This document shows, piece by piece, positions 14,391-21,708 of a stretch of DNA of 35,019 nt; the stretch's first letter is position 1, and each line of letters starts with the position of its first letter. Origin of the DNA: a virus; the IMG/VR virus record IMGVR_UViG_3300020205_004484, positions 1 through 35,019 of that record, one strand, 5' to 3'. The translations under genes and the position numbers were made by a program. The notes beneath the pieces are model-generated. The model was not told the origin of the DNA, did no database searches, and was given only the letters and a program-made list of their open reading frames with translations.

Positions 14391-14708
14391 TTACAATCTC
14401 TGCTTACAACGTGTGCAAATTTGTGCCCATGGATATACGCGACGCAGTTCTGCTGGGTGAGAACATTCTAGTATTTCTGTAACTTTCTCATTAATTGTCT
14501 CCCTCAGGAATTGGGCAAGACTCTTGCCCTCTTTTTGAGCAGCATTTTTCCAGCGTTCCCTGTCAATATCTGTTGCCCTAATTAGGACCTGCTTATCGGC
14601 TGGGGTGTCGCCTTCCAAGCGCGTAGAAATCGTATGCTCCATAACATCAGCAATGGCATTCATTGCTTGTTCTAGGTTATCTACAGATGTATCGTCTTCA
14701 TCATTCAT
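14391..14708 (-). CDS. ribbon-helix-helix protein with C-terminal zinc knuckle, 105 aa
   Basis: The N-terminal 40 residues are acidic and probably disordered. The central segment (VLIRATDIDRERWKNAAQKE, then KSLAQFLRETINEKV) is a good RHH/Arc-type pattern: strand, helix, G-K-S turn, helix. The C-terminus has CSH and CTRC. It overlaps the upstream HTH gene by eight bases and is last in the operon 18866-14391. Likely a DNA-binding repressor or packaging/partition accessory; the target is unknown. Confidence 0.7.
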   Translation of the reverse strand: MNDEDDTSVDNLEQAMNAIADVMEHTISTRLEGDTPADKQVLIRATDIDRERWKNAAQKEGKSLAQFLRETINEKVTEILECSHPAELRRVYPWAQICTRCKQRL

Positions 14709-15333
14709 TGTTTATTTCCTCCGTCTTTAACTCTATCGCAGGAATTACCTCGGCATCGATAATTTCCCCAGTTTGAGTTAATAGCCGATTAACAATTTCT
14801 GATGGCAAAATACCAGAGCGTCCCATAAGTTCAAGAAGGGCACGCGCCTCCGCTTCAGGATTAAATGTTTCTAGTGCTGCAGCCGATTGAATACCGGCAA
14901 GAGTTGCTTTGATGGTCTCAGGTTGAGTGACTTCCATTTGAACGTTGATATTATTCTGGTCCATGCCAAGAAGTTTTGAACGCCTGTCCATGATTGCCAA
15001 TACCTGCTGAATAGCCTTCAGGTCAGGCTCAATTTGAACCTCAGTGCCATCATCGGTTCGTATCTTCCTATGTTGCGTCATGGGCCATATAGCCGCCTGT
15101 AGGTTGTCTAGGCGCTCCAGTTCCATTCTGAGCACCTCAGGATAGGCCATGAGGGTCTCTTTGTTAAGTTTTTGGAGTTGACGCTCTACTGCTTTTTGCA
15201 CAACAGAAATTGAAACACCAAAACGTTTTGATATTTCGCTTACAGAAATACCTGCTTGGCGCATTTTGAAAATACGAGCATCGCGTTCAGCCAAGAACTC
15301 TTTAGTCATTACGCTAGGTGTGTTTTCATTCAT
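14701..15333 (-). CDS. helix-turn-helix protein, small-terminase-subunit-like, 210 aa
   Basis: Starts in an ATGA overlap with the primase-helicase stop. Residues about 9-50 form a helix-turn-helix (MRQAGISVSEISKRFGVSIS). The middle contains ERLDNLQAAIWP and QVLAIMDRRSKLLGMD, a helical pattern common in phage small terminase subunits and related DNA-binding proteins. The C-terminus is acidic. Terminase small subunits recognise pac or cos DNA, but no large terminase is in the window, so this may instead be a regulator. DNA binding is well supported; the terminase assignment is tentative. Confidence 0.65.
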   Translation of the reverse strand: MNENTPSVMTKEFLAERDARIFKMRQAGISVSEISKRFGVSISVVQKAVERQLQKLNKETLMAYPEVLRMELERLDNLQAAIWPMTQHRKIRTDDGTEVQIEPDLKAIQQVLAIMDRRSKLLGMDQNNINVQMEVTQPETIKATLAGIQSAAALETFNPEAEARALLELMGRSGILPSEIVNRLLTQTGEIIDAEVIPAIELKTEEINNE

Positions 15334-18161
15334 GGCTTAATCACCTTAAATTCCATCGGCTCAAACGGCCATTTTTTGCCGCGTCGCATTTTCGTAGGCC
15401 ATTGCCTCTCGTCGCGTTCGCCACGAAAATGTTTTACGTCATATACATAATCCCCCACAGCCATGGGGTCTGGCTGCAACGATATGCCAAATTCTGGCCA
15501 ACGTGACCAAACGGCCGAACCAAACGGACGTAAGTTGCGTGAAGTCTGAGACTCCCCAAGAGGAGCATGATGCTCCAACCATAGGGCGCAATCATAGACA
15601 ATACGCAAGGTGTCTAGGTATTTGACTACTTCAATCGTAACCGCTTCCGATGTCTTGTTCCCTGGGTCAAGAAAAGATTTATAAAGGGGGCCCAAAATAA
15701 GCAAGTCAGGTTGTGCTTGCTCAATATACATTTCAAGAAGAAGCCTGTCAGATGGGGACAGTAAATTCAATCCATCTGGCTTAATGACCAAGTGGGCATG
15801 ACAATTCATTGAATAATTCATTGAAGCAGCAGCGCCCATGATGCTTCGTGACGAGCGACGGATGATGCTCTCGGGGTTTTCTAGGTCAATAGTCAGCGTC
15901 CGAATTGGTCTCATTTTACTAAAAGTGAAAGGCTGTACGCCCCATGCCGTCGTAATAGCAACCTGACGAGCAAGCATCGTGTTGTGTGTTGGGATATATG
16001 CGCCACCTATCAGATAGGTATTGTCGGGCCCATCAACGGATATGCATCTCATTGGGACTGGAGTTATTGGCTCTACTGAAACTATGTAGCGATACAAGGA
16101 GCGTGGAGTGGCAAGTTTCTTCGGGAGTCTCTCTTCTTTACGCTTTAGTCTGCAAACTGGGATATCAGTCTTGAAGGAAATTCTGTACCTCGTACCAGTG
16201 ACTCGTCCATATAGTTTTGAATCAGATTCACGCATCGTCGCTTTAATGCCAAGCGTCTGTATGAGGTCCAAGAATCCTTTTGCTAGTTCTTGACGATTCA
16301 CAGAAAACTCGCATAGGCCGCTGGTGGCGACATACCCATCAGTATCCATGAGACCTTGCACCAAGGCTAGTCGCTGTTCGTAAGATGCTCGTGAATAGAT
16401 GGGGGGAATGTGTTTGTTCCCGTGCAGTCCGTGTTCTTTTAGTTGAGATTGCAGCCCGAGTATTCCGTAGATGTTCTTGGTTGATTCTCGTTTGCGGACA
16501 ACGTATCCGTCGTTACGAATTTCCTCAAGTATTTCATTATCCTCAGAACAAATGGAACCGTTTCTGGTCGTTCCGTCGCCCAACCATGCTCCAAGTGTGT
16601 ATGGAGGGATGGGTAGATTTGCTTCGGGGAGATTGAGGGGTTTGGTCGTTGGGATGGCGTGATTGAGCGCTTTCGTCTGTCTGCCAGAGATGAGCGTGTC
16701 TCGGATTTCTGCCGTAGTACGAACTTTGCCAACCTTGCGTTTTTCGCGTTCGTTCAAAGTCTCCGTATACCACTGATGTTCGGCGTCGGCGTCAATGTAG
16801 TTGCCATCAGAGAAACTCACTCTGTATGCGTCGGGGTTTGGTTCTATTGGACTGACATAAGTGACACTGACTGGATTACCAAAACGGTCAATGACTATAT
16901 CCCCAACGCTTATTTCGCCAAGAGTTGTCCAGCCCGAAGGAGTAGGTATCACGCTATCTATTGTAGCACGCTTGCCCACCCCCTCTGCAGCAACAACGAT
17001 AACTCGCTCTCTGCGCTCTAATAAGCCGGGTATTAGCCAATCATAAGTATCATCATCTGATTCTCCAACAAAATCTTGCCAATTAACAAGACGACCCTCC
17101 GTAACGAGAGAAGTAGATAGTGCGGATGATACGAGCAATGAAGCACGATTAATGAGTGCTGTCGGAGTCAGTTTGGTATTTTCTAATAAATCACGCAGTT
17201 TTGAAATTGCTACTTCAGTTTGTGTTTGAGGTATTTCCTCAAATTCTTCTTGATTACTTTCATCATTGGCAGAATCGTCGACGGACGCATCAGTCAACGG
17301 CAAATTGTCTGAATCATTAGGCTCAAAAGGTACTAATTCAGAAGTGGAACCACCCGCAGTGATGAAATCAGTAATATCTTTCCCTGTCGGACAAATCCAG
17401 CCCTGAACATCACAGCCAGCACCACGCAGTGCTTCCATCACTAGAACGGCATGTTTGCGACCTGGCTCATCATTGTCAGCAATGACGTCAACCGTCGCAC
17501 CAGCAAGGGCGTCTGTGTGGATTTGCAGCCACTTGCCAGCGCCACCGGGCATCGTCGTAGCGCAGGCTTCTAAAGCAATGAGGGTATTGACATCCTTTTC
17601 ACCTTCAACGACAAAAATTGATTCGTTTTTGCTTTTCGCTGCCATAATCTGAGGCAACTTGTACAGAACTTTTGGCGTATCTCCAAGAGAATAGGTGTAG
17701 CCACCATTGCCGTCTGGTTTACGTTGACGGAAAGTTTTCTTACCATCCTCGTCAACGTAACGAACCTTTTGAAACAGTAATTCCCCTGATTCAGAAACAT
17801 AATCGTAGGTGGCGACTACTTGAAGTTTTACTTTTGAAACTTTTGGCACAGAAACTTTTTTCTCAAAAGGCCTTGGCTCGTAAGAATCAAAAGAAGTGTT
17901 TCTGTCCTTTGGAGGAAGCAAGTCTTTCATAAGAAGCCCTACCGCTTGCACAATTTCTGGTACAGAACATCCGCCCCCACGATGACAATGAAGAAGCAGT
18001 GCTCCATCCTGTTTTTCGTGAATAGATAATGATGGATTGCTGTCATCGTTTCGACATGGGCAACGTGCATCCCACCCATTGGCAGTTTTAACTATGCCGT
18101 CAAGACGTGAGAGAAGTTCACTCGTATGAGTTTCCACGTTCTGGATACCCCACAATCTCAT
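15330..18161 (-). CDS. bifunctional primase-helicase (CHC2-like zinc, TOPRIM, AAA_25/RepA-like ATPase) split by an in-frame intein
   Basis: 943 residues as translated. An N-terminal zinc module uses C34, C36, C59 and C65. The TOPRIM fold shows E186 in VVEGEKD and D229/D231 in ADNDEPG, as in primases. The RecA-like ATPase has Walker A AAEGVGK (391-397) continuing as T728-M-L-A-R after the intein, and Walker B-like PDLLILGPL (818-826) with EHHAP later. After removal of intein residues 398-727 the enzyme would be about 613 residues. It should unwind DNA and prime at the phage replication fork. It overlaps the upstream whiB by 44 bases and the downstream HTH gene by ATGA. The start codon has no clear Shine-Dalgarno site, and translation may be coupled. 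Confidence 0.9.
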   Translation of the reverse strand: MRLWGIQNVETHTSELLSRLDGIVKTANGWDARCPCRNDDSNPSLSIHEKQDGALLLHCHRGGGCSVPEIVQAVGLLMKDLLPPKDRNTSFDSYEPRPFEKKVSVPKVSKVKLQVVATYDYVSESGELLFQKVRYVDEDGKKTFRQRKPDGNGGYTYSLGDTPKVLYKLPQIMAAKSKNESIFVVEGEKDVNTLIALEACATTMPGGAGKWLQIHTDALAGATVDVIADNDEPGRKHAVLVMEALRGAGCDVQGWICPTGKDITDFITAGGSTSELVPFEPNDSDNLPLTDASVDDSANDESNQEEFEEIPQTQTEVAISKLRDLLENTKLTPTALINRASLLVSSALSTSLVTEGRLVNWQDFVGESDDDTYDWLIPGLLERRERVIVVAAEGVGKRATIDSVIPTPSGWTTLGEISVGDIVIDRFGNPVSVTYVSPIEPNPDAYRVSFSDGNYIDADAEHQWYTETLNEREKRKVGKVRTTAEIRDTLISGRQTKALNHAIPTTKPLNLPEANLPIPPYTLGAWLGDGTTRNGSICSEDNEILEEIRNDGYVVRKRESTKNIYGILGLQSQLKEHGLHGNKHIPPIYSRASYEQRLALVQGLMDTDGYVATSGLCEFSVNRQELAKGFLDLIQTLGIKATMRESDSKLYGRVTGTRYRISFKTDIPVCRLKRKEERLPKKLATPRSLYRYIVSVEPITPVPMRCISVDGPDNTYLIGGAYIPTHNTMLARQVAITTAWGVQPFTFSKMRPIRTLTIDLENPESIIRRSSRSIMGAAASMNYSMNCHAHLVIKPDGLNLLSPSDRLLLEMYIEQAQPDLLILGPLYKSFLDPGNKTSEAVTIEVVKYLDTLRIVYDCALWLEHHAPLGESQTSRNLRPFGSAVWSRWPEFGISLQPDPMAVGDYVYDVKHFRGERDERQWPTKMRRGKKWPFEPMEFKVIKP
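15981..16970 (-). other. intein with LAGLIDADG homing endonuclease, class-3-like (WCT motif), inserted in Walker A
   Basis: Residues 398-727 of the primase-helicase (330 aa). The splice boundaries read GVGK/RATIDS at the N-side and PTHN/TML at the C-side, so the extein GVGK-T is restored. Block B is AEHQW (H462, W464), block F is MRCISVDGPDN (C706), and block G is PTHN (T725, H726, N727) with Thr at +1. W464, C706 and T725 together match the WCT triad of class 3 inteins, which use the block F Cys as first nucleophile. Position 1 is Arg (CGT). The endonuclease motifs are TLGAWLGDGT (about 522-531) and GLMDTDGYV (about 603-611). Such enzymes cut intein-less alleles to spread the element. Confidence 0.88.
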
Positions 18162-18441
18162 GAAGGGTTGGCCGCAAAATTCTTAATCCCAAATTCCTAC
18201 GCATGCGTTCTCGCGCTCCCTCTGTCTCCCCACCCCAAATACCAAACGGTTCCCATTCGATTGCGTAATTGAGGCATTCAATTCGCTTGTCACATAACTT
18301 GCAAATTCCTACCGCCAATTTTATTTGTTCACGTGTCTCACTACGTTGACGTGGCGTTGAATGATTCGAAAGATTCGGATACCACCATTCACTTGGTTTG
18401 CCCTTGCATGCACCGTCAAGCGGTGGGTGTGCGCTATTCAT
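18118..18441 (-). CDS. WhiB-family transcriptional regulator (second of three)
   Basis: 107 residues. Cluster ligands are C12, C47, C50 and C56 (CKLCDKRIEC), followed by GIWGG at 67-71 and an Arg-rich stretch (ARERMRRNLGLR). It shares little with the other two WhiBs outside these motifs. The insert between the first and second Cys is longer and carries a WWYPN motif. It lies between the zinc protein and the primase-helicase, overlapping the latter by 44 bases, so it is probably expressed together with the replication genes. It may bind the host sigma factor to redirect transcription; this is inference from the family. Confidence 0.92.
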   Translation of the reverse strand: MNSAHPPLDGACKGKPSEWWYPNLSNHSTPRQRSETREQIKLAVGICKLCDKRIECLNYAIEWEPFGIWGGETEGARERMRRNLGLRILRPTLHEIVGYPERGNSYE

Positions 18442-18866
18442 TACTGTTCCCCTTTTGTTAAAATCCGATTTATGTCGCCTGATGATAAAAATATGTACGC
18501 TGACTTAATGACAAGACGTCCTCCTGCGTCTGTTGAAACAATACTAACGGCATCTACTGGAATTTGCAACATTGCAGCAATAGAAGCGCGAGTCCTGTTT
18601 ACTTCTACCTCATCTTGACTCATGAATTCTTCCATGTCAAGTATCTGTAAGGAATTTTTTTGTGGCGATACTAATTGGCGAAGTTCTTCTTCTTTTTCTT
18701 TAGCCTTCACGCACCAAGTACACGCAATTTTTTTTGCACTAGAAGCGCGTGGGAGAATTTCAGAATGTCCACAATCGAGTTTGTGTTCGTAACGAACTTT
18801 TCCCCAAGCACCTACGCGATTAATAGATAGGATTTTTTGTTTTGGTGCTTGTCGTCGCTCAACCAT
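18441..18866 (-). CDS. zinc-finger-like hypothetical protein, 141 aa
   Basis: First gene of the minus-strand operon that runs to 14391. Residues about 15-55 have a basic beta-rich segment with C-G-H (LDCGHSEILPRASS) and ACTWC, a likely zinc site of the C-x-H / C-x-x-C type found in small actinophage proteins. The C-terminal half is soluble alpha/beta (IPVDAVSIVSTDAGGRLVIK). It abuts the second whiB with a one-base overlap. Its own promoter must lie in 18867-18907, because an intrinsic terminator sits just beyond. Function unknown. Confidence 0.7.
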   Translation of the reverse strand: MVERRQAPKQKILSINRVGAWGKVRYEHKLDCGHSEILPRASSAKKIACTWCVKAKEKEEELRQLVSPQKNSLQILDMEEFMSQDEVEVNRTRASIAAMLQIPVDAVSIVSTDAGGRLVIKSAYIFLSSGDINRILTKGEQ

Positions 18867-18907
18867 ACTGCAAAGAATAGACGATACAAACTAACAACAT
18901 GTGCAAC

Positions 18908-18935
18908 AAAAAACCCGCCCATTTTAAGGGGCGGG
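18908..18935 (-). terminator. intrinsic terminator after ssb and RHH genes
   Basis: On the minus strand a GGGCGGG-type stem (18914-18920 pairs with 18929-18935, seven G/C pairs, eight-base loop) is followed by six T. This is a textbook rho-independent terminator for the ssb operon and insulates the next minus-strand operon. The 120 bases between it and the RHH stop (18936-19056) hold nothing I can recognise. Confidence 0.85.
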
Positions 18936-19056
18936 CTCATTGCTCAGGTTTTCCGTAGTTGGTTACTGTTAAGTTTCCAAACCTGAATCACCGGAATATG
19001 TGCGGTGAATATTATGGTCGAATAATCTCTCAAGGATTATTTATCGACAGTTTGAA

Positions 19057-19224
19057 TTATGAAGCAATCTTTTCGCGAACCAATGCAGCGAATGAAACAC
19101 CACGAGTGCGGGCTTCGTTGCTCAATTGTTCAATGAGAGATTGTGGAAATGTGAGAGTAACGCGACGCGATGACTCTTCTGGATTAATGCGGGGACGACC
19201 CCGACCTCGTGCTGATTCATCCAT
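19057..19224 (-). CDS. ribbon-helix-helix protein, 55 aa
   Basis: A short gene whose ATG overlaps the ssb stop (TGATG). The product begins MDESARGRGRPRINPEESSR and continues with VTLTFPQSLIEQLSNEA, then RGVSFAALVREKIAS. The strand RRVTLTF followed by two helices around a G-V-S-F turn is a classic RHH/CopG pattern, and the GRGRPR stretch is AT-hook-like. Such proteins bind DNA as dimers. Being coupled to ssb and followed by the terminator, it may autoregulate that operon. Good codon structure and coupling support it despite its size. Confidence 0.78.
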   Translation of the reverse strand: MDESARGRGRPRINPEESSRRVTLTFPQSLIEQLSNEARTRGVSFAALVREKIAS

Positions 19225-19688
19225 CAGAAGGGCTCCTCATTTTCAGTGATTTGTGGGACTGACTGAAGTGTTGGACGTGTTTGACGTGGTGAAGTTGCTT
19301 TCTTGGCAGGTGATGCTCCACCCTCGGCGTTACCACGACGCTTACGTTCGAATGTTTCGATTGAACGTGTGAGTACGCCAATATGGTCTGCGATGAGTTC
19401 TACCGTATAACGCTTGGTACCATCATCTGCTTCCCATGAACGCTGTTCAAGGCGTCCTGAAATCATTACACCCACACCCTTTTCAAGAACGCTGGCAGAA
19501 TCTTCTGCAACATAACGCCATGCAATGACATTGAAGTAGGATGTCTTTTCTTGCTTTTCACCGGACTGGTCGGTCCAGTAATGGTTGACGGCAACACCAA
19601 ATGCTAATCTTGGCTTTCCGTCTGCTGTAAATGACAATTTCGGGTCATCGGTGATGTTCCCAATAATGGTCGCTGGTGACTGACTCAT
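19224..19688 (-). CDS. ssb: single-stranded DNA-binding protein
   Basis: 154 residues, ATG19688 with GAGGA upstream. The OB-fold covers residues 1 to about 110: TIIGNITDDPKLSFT, then TSYFNVIAWR and GVGVMISGRLEQRSW. A basic low-complexity linker follows, and the C-terminal tip ENEEPF matches the acidic partner-binding tip (typically DDDIPF). It coats ssDNA at replication forks and recruits replication partners. It is first in a two-gene operon with the RHH gene. A palindrome in its leader could be an operator. Confidence 0.95.
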   Translation of the reverse strand: MSQSPATIIGNITDDPKLSFTADGKPRLAFGVAVNHYWTDQSGEKQEKTSYFNVIAWRYVAEDSASVLEKGVGVMISGRLEQRSWEADDGTKRYTVELIADHIGVLTRSIETFERKRRGNAEGGASPAKKATSPRQTRPTLQSVPQITENEEPF

Positions 19689-19702
19689 TTTTTCCTCGTT
19701 TC

Positions 19703-19716
19703 TGGGGTAAGCCCCA
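19703..19716. promoter_or_regulatory. palindrome in the ssb 5' leader
   Basis: TGGGG-TAAG-CCCCA is a perfect five-base inverted repeat located between the ssb Shine-Dalgarno site and its predicted promoter. It could be an operator or a small RNA hairpin; no protein is linked to it by sequence alone. Confidence 0.35.
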
Positions 19717-19730
19717 ATTTGTTAAGGATG

Positions 19731-19759
19731 AACTTATCAGAGGGTTTCTTGTGATGCAA
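19731..19759 (-). promoter_or_regulatory. candidate ssb promoter
   Basis: On the minus strand TTGCAT (19754-19759), a 17-base spacer and TAAGTT (19731-19736) precede ssb by about 43 bases. The -35 is close to consensus and the -10 is weak. Confidence 0.42.
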
Positions 19760-19798
19760 GTCATATGAGGATATTTAAAAAATTATTTACTCAGCAAG

Positions 19799-19827
19799 TT
19801 GCTGGCTCGACATTAGTGCGATATGGT
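19799..19827 (+). promoter_or_regulatory. candidate promoter giving a leaderless transcript
   Basis: TTGCTG (19799-19804), a 17-base spacer and TATGGT (19822-19827) end six bases before ATG19834, which would then be at or near the first transcribed base. Leaderless mRNAs are common in actinobacteria, and the same spacing is seen upstream of ATG21502. Confidence 0.38.
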
Positions 19828-19833
19828 ATCCGC

Positions 19834-20067
19834 ATGGCTACAGATTCTGAAATAATGTTGAAAATATCAAACGTTATTCGTGATTCACTCTATGTCTACG
19901 GTGGCAATGGAGCCGAGATGTCTGAAAAGGAAAAAGAGATAGCCATCAAAACATGTGAAGATTTTGCTGACTTTTTAATTGAAGTTTTAGATTTAGAAGT
20001 AGTGGAATTTCAAGATAACTTGTTTACAGTTGATGGAAGATTTCAGAATCCTGAGGATATTTTTTAA
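19834..20067 (+). CDS. hypothetical protein, 77 aa
   Basis: The frame is open from ATG19765, but ATG19834 (MATDSEIMLKI) is preferred: the extra 23 residues have no ribosome-binding site and would overlap the divergent ssb promoter, while a promoter-like pair sits just before 19834. The product is acidic and helical (MSEKEKEIAIKTCEDFADFL) and ends DGRFQNPEDIF. No family recognised. It is followed by a 164-base spacer containing a strong promoter. Confidence 0.6.
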   Translation: MATDSEIMLKISNVIRDSLYVYGGNGAEMSEKEKEIAIKTCEDFADFLIEVLDLEVVEFQDNLFTVDGRFQNPEDIF

Positions 20068-20128
20068 AAAATTTTAAATAGTAATACCTGCTCAGAGAGT
20101 GTTTTTTTTATTAATTTTCGTCAAGTAG

Positions 20129-20156
20129 TTGACAGACTGTAATCAAATGGTAATAT
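20129..20156 (+). promoter_or_regulatory. strong sigma-A-type promoter for the secreted lytic genes
   Basis: A perfect TTGACA (20129-20134), a 16-base spacer and TAATAT (20151-20156). Predicted start near 20163, giving a leader of about 69 bases with a GAGAC-ACA-GTCTC hairpin (20190-20202) and AGGAG before ATG20232. This is the best promoter match in the window. The stretch 20068-20128 is AT-rich, with a run of eight T at 20102-20109 but no convincing terminator stem. Confidence 0.7.
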
Positions 20157-20231
20157 TTAGATGGCGCACCTGCTAGTGTTTGCCACACGGAGACACAGTC
20201 TCTAGCCGTATCCACCAAACACAGGAGACAA

Positions 20232-20768
20232 ATGAATCATCCGCTAAGACTTCTATTTTCAATACCCGTCATACTTCTCGCTCTTGCAGTGGGGGTTAAT
20301 GCTCAAGGAAAGGAAGAACTAAGCGCTGTCTCTACGACACTTACTGGATATGCCGTTTCAACAACGACACCTCCAACAACTGTCGCTCCAACCACTACAA
20401 CTACTGTAGTAACGCTCCCTGAAGGCTTTTCTCTACCGACGCTCCCTCCTGAGGTCCCATGCCAAGAATGGACTCAAACGGCACTTGATGCTGGATGGCC
20501 TTGGCGCCTACTTCCCGAACTTCTCCGTGAAGTGTGGTCTGAGTCTCGTTGTCAGAATGTGATTGAGGGTCACCCTCAGTGGAATGGTCACGACCGAGGA
20601 CCGCTTCAAATCAACCAAATTTGGCTTGATGATATTGAAGCAAAGTACGGCACTTGGGAAGTAGTCAACGACCCGCACTATAACTTTGCGTGGGCCTGGG
20701 AAATGTACAGATGGTACGACGACCACAAGGGCTGTGGATTCATCCCTTGGTCACGGAAATGCAAGTGA
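20232..20768 (+). CDS. secreted lysozyme/transglycosylase-like protein, 178 aa
   Basis: A Sec signal peptide (PLRLLFSIPVILLALAVGV, cleavage near VNA) is followed by a Thr/Pro-rich linker (about 44-60) and a lysozyme-fold domain. The catalytic Glu candidate is E104 in SESRC and the substrate-cleft motif is RGPLQINQIW (122-131), as in SLT-type muramidases. The C-terminus has CGFIPWSRKCK, whose Cys may pair. It should cleave the peptidoglycan glycan strand outside the membrane. The next gene is a paralogue with the same layout. The strong upstream promoter suggests abundant or early expression. Confidence 0.8.
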   Translation: MNHPLRLLFSIPVILLALAVGVNAQGKEELSAVSTTLTGYAVSTTTPPTTVAPTTTTTVVTLPEGFSLPTLPPEVPCQEWTQTALDAGWPWRLLPELLREVWSESRCQNVIEGHPQWNGHDRGPLQINQIWLDDIEAKYGTWEVVNDPHYNFAWAWEMYRWYDDHKGCGFIPWSRKCK

Positions 20769-20779
20769 GGGGAAATAAA

Positions 20780-21391
20780 ATGAGACTATTACAAAGATGG
20801 TTAATTGGCATTTTTCTCGTAGTATTGGTTGTGGCTGTAGCCACCTGCGGTACTGACGGGGATAAAGCAGTAGTAAATACCGAAGTAATCAGTATGACAG
20901 AAAACGACTACCTGCTAACTTGGCCTCAACAAGCAACCGTCGTACCTGAACCACCGAGTACAACAATCCAACTCGTTGCGCCAAGCACAACAATCCAACC
21001 CGTTGCGGTAAGTAACAATAAATCTAAAAACGGCTACAAGTCTGTTGAGTGGAACGGCGATGTCGCTCAAATACCCGCCGATGCGACAAAACGATGCCCG
21101 CAATACGAAGCGAAGTTTGCTAAATACGGTCTTCCTGTAGAGATTTTTTCGTATATTTCGTGGCGTGAGTCTCGTTGTAATCCGAAAGCAGAGAACTGGA
21201 CGCTCAACGCTAACGGGAGCAGCGACCACGGACTCGTACAAATCAACTCGTCATGGAAAACGGTGACGGCGGAGTCGTGTGACAGCAGGAGGGGCGACCT
21301 GAGCGTGCTTCTGAATGTGGACTGCAATCTCAAAGTTGCTAAGCGGTTACTGGATACTTCATCCAACCCACTCGGCAACTGGAGACTCTGA
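20780..21391 (+). CDS. second secreted SLT/lysozyme-like protein, 203 aa, possibly lipid-anchored
   Basis: ATG20780 with GAGGGGA upstream, 11 bases after the first lysozyme-like gene; the frame extending back to 20690 would overlap that gene. The N-terminal signal LIGIFLVVLVVAVATCG has a Cys where a lipobox might be, but A-T-C is not a perfect fit. A linker with two PSTTIQ repeats precedes the domain. The catalytic Glu candidate is E130 in WRESRC and the cleft motif is DHGLVQINSSW (149-159). Two Cys near the C-terminus may bond. It probably acts with its neighbour on the cell wall. Confidence 0.8.
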   Translation: MRLLQRWLIGIFLVVLVVAVATCGTDGDKAVVNTEVISMTENDYLLTWPQQATVVPEPPSTTIQLVAPSTTIQPVAVSNNKSKNGYKSVEWNGDVAQIPADATKRCPQYEAKFAKYGLPVEIFSYISWRESRCNPKAENWTLNANGSSDHGLVQINSSWKTVTAESCDSRRGDLSVLLNVDCNLKVAKRLLDTSSNPLGNWRL

Positions 21392-21465
21392 TTACTCGCC
21401 TATAGCGAGAAACTGGTTACGCGCATCTCCTGGTGCATGGTTTCCAAATAAAAACATTTGACTAC

Positions 21466-21495
21466 TTGACAGGATGTTAATTTTGTTGGTATCTT
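21466..21495 (+). promoter_or_regulatory. promoter with probable leaderless start
   Basis: A perfect TTGACA (21466-21471), an 18-base spacer and TATCTT (21490-21495), six bases before ATG21502. No Shine-Dalgarno site is visible upstream of that ATG, so the transcript may be leaderless. The rest of the spacer 21392-21465 shows nothing definite. Confidence 0.52.
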
Positions 21496-21501
21496 TAGTC
21501 G

Positions 21502-21708
21502 ATGACCATCAAATATATATCTAAAGAAAATCCAACTAAAGATTCTTGGTATATTGCTCACGTTGATTTACCAGCAACATACTGGTCGATTATGGGCGGA
21601 TGGGTGAAAGACCTAATGGTTGCAACAAAATTCGATTGGTCTTCAACGTCTGATTTTGTTCTTCCAGATAACGGAACATGGAAACGAGGGGAAGATGTTT
21701 CAAAGTGA
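21502..21708 (+). CDS. hypothetical protein, 68 aa
   Basis: First gene of the plus-strand run to 22963. A small soluble protein with many aromatic residues (DSWYIAHVDLPATYWSIMGG). It overlaps the next gene by 14 bases and carries its ribosome-binding site (GAGGGG). No family recognised. Confidence 0.65.
   Translation: MTIKYISKENPTKDSWYIAHVDLPATYWSIMGGWVKDLMVATKFDWSSTSDFVLPDNGTWKRGEDVSK

Noticed and set aside
16543-16773. Extra genes on either strand inside the intein
   Set aside because: All are shadows; the intein frame runs unbroken and carries recognisable intein and endonuclease motifs.
20690-20779. Upstream start of the second lysozyme-like gene
   Set aside because: The extra residues overlap the first lysozyme-like gene and hide the signal peptide; ATG20780 has its own ribosome-binding site.
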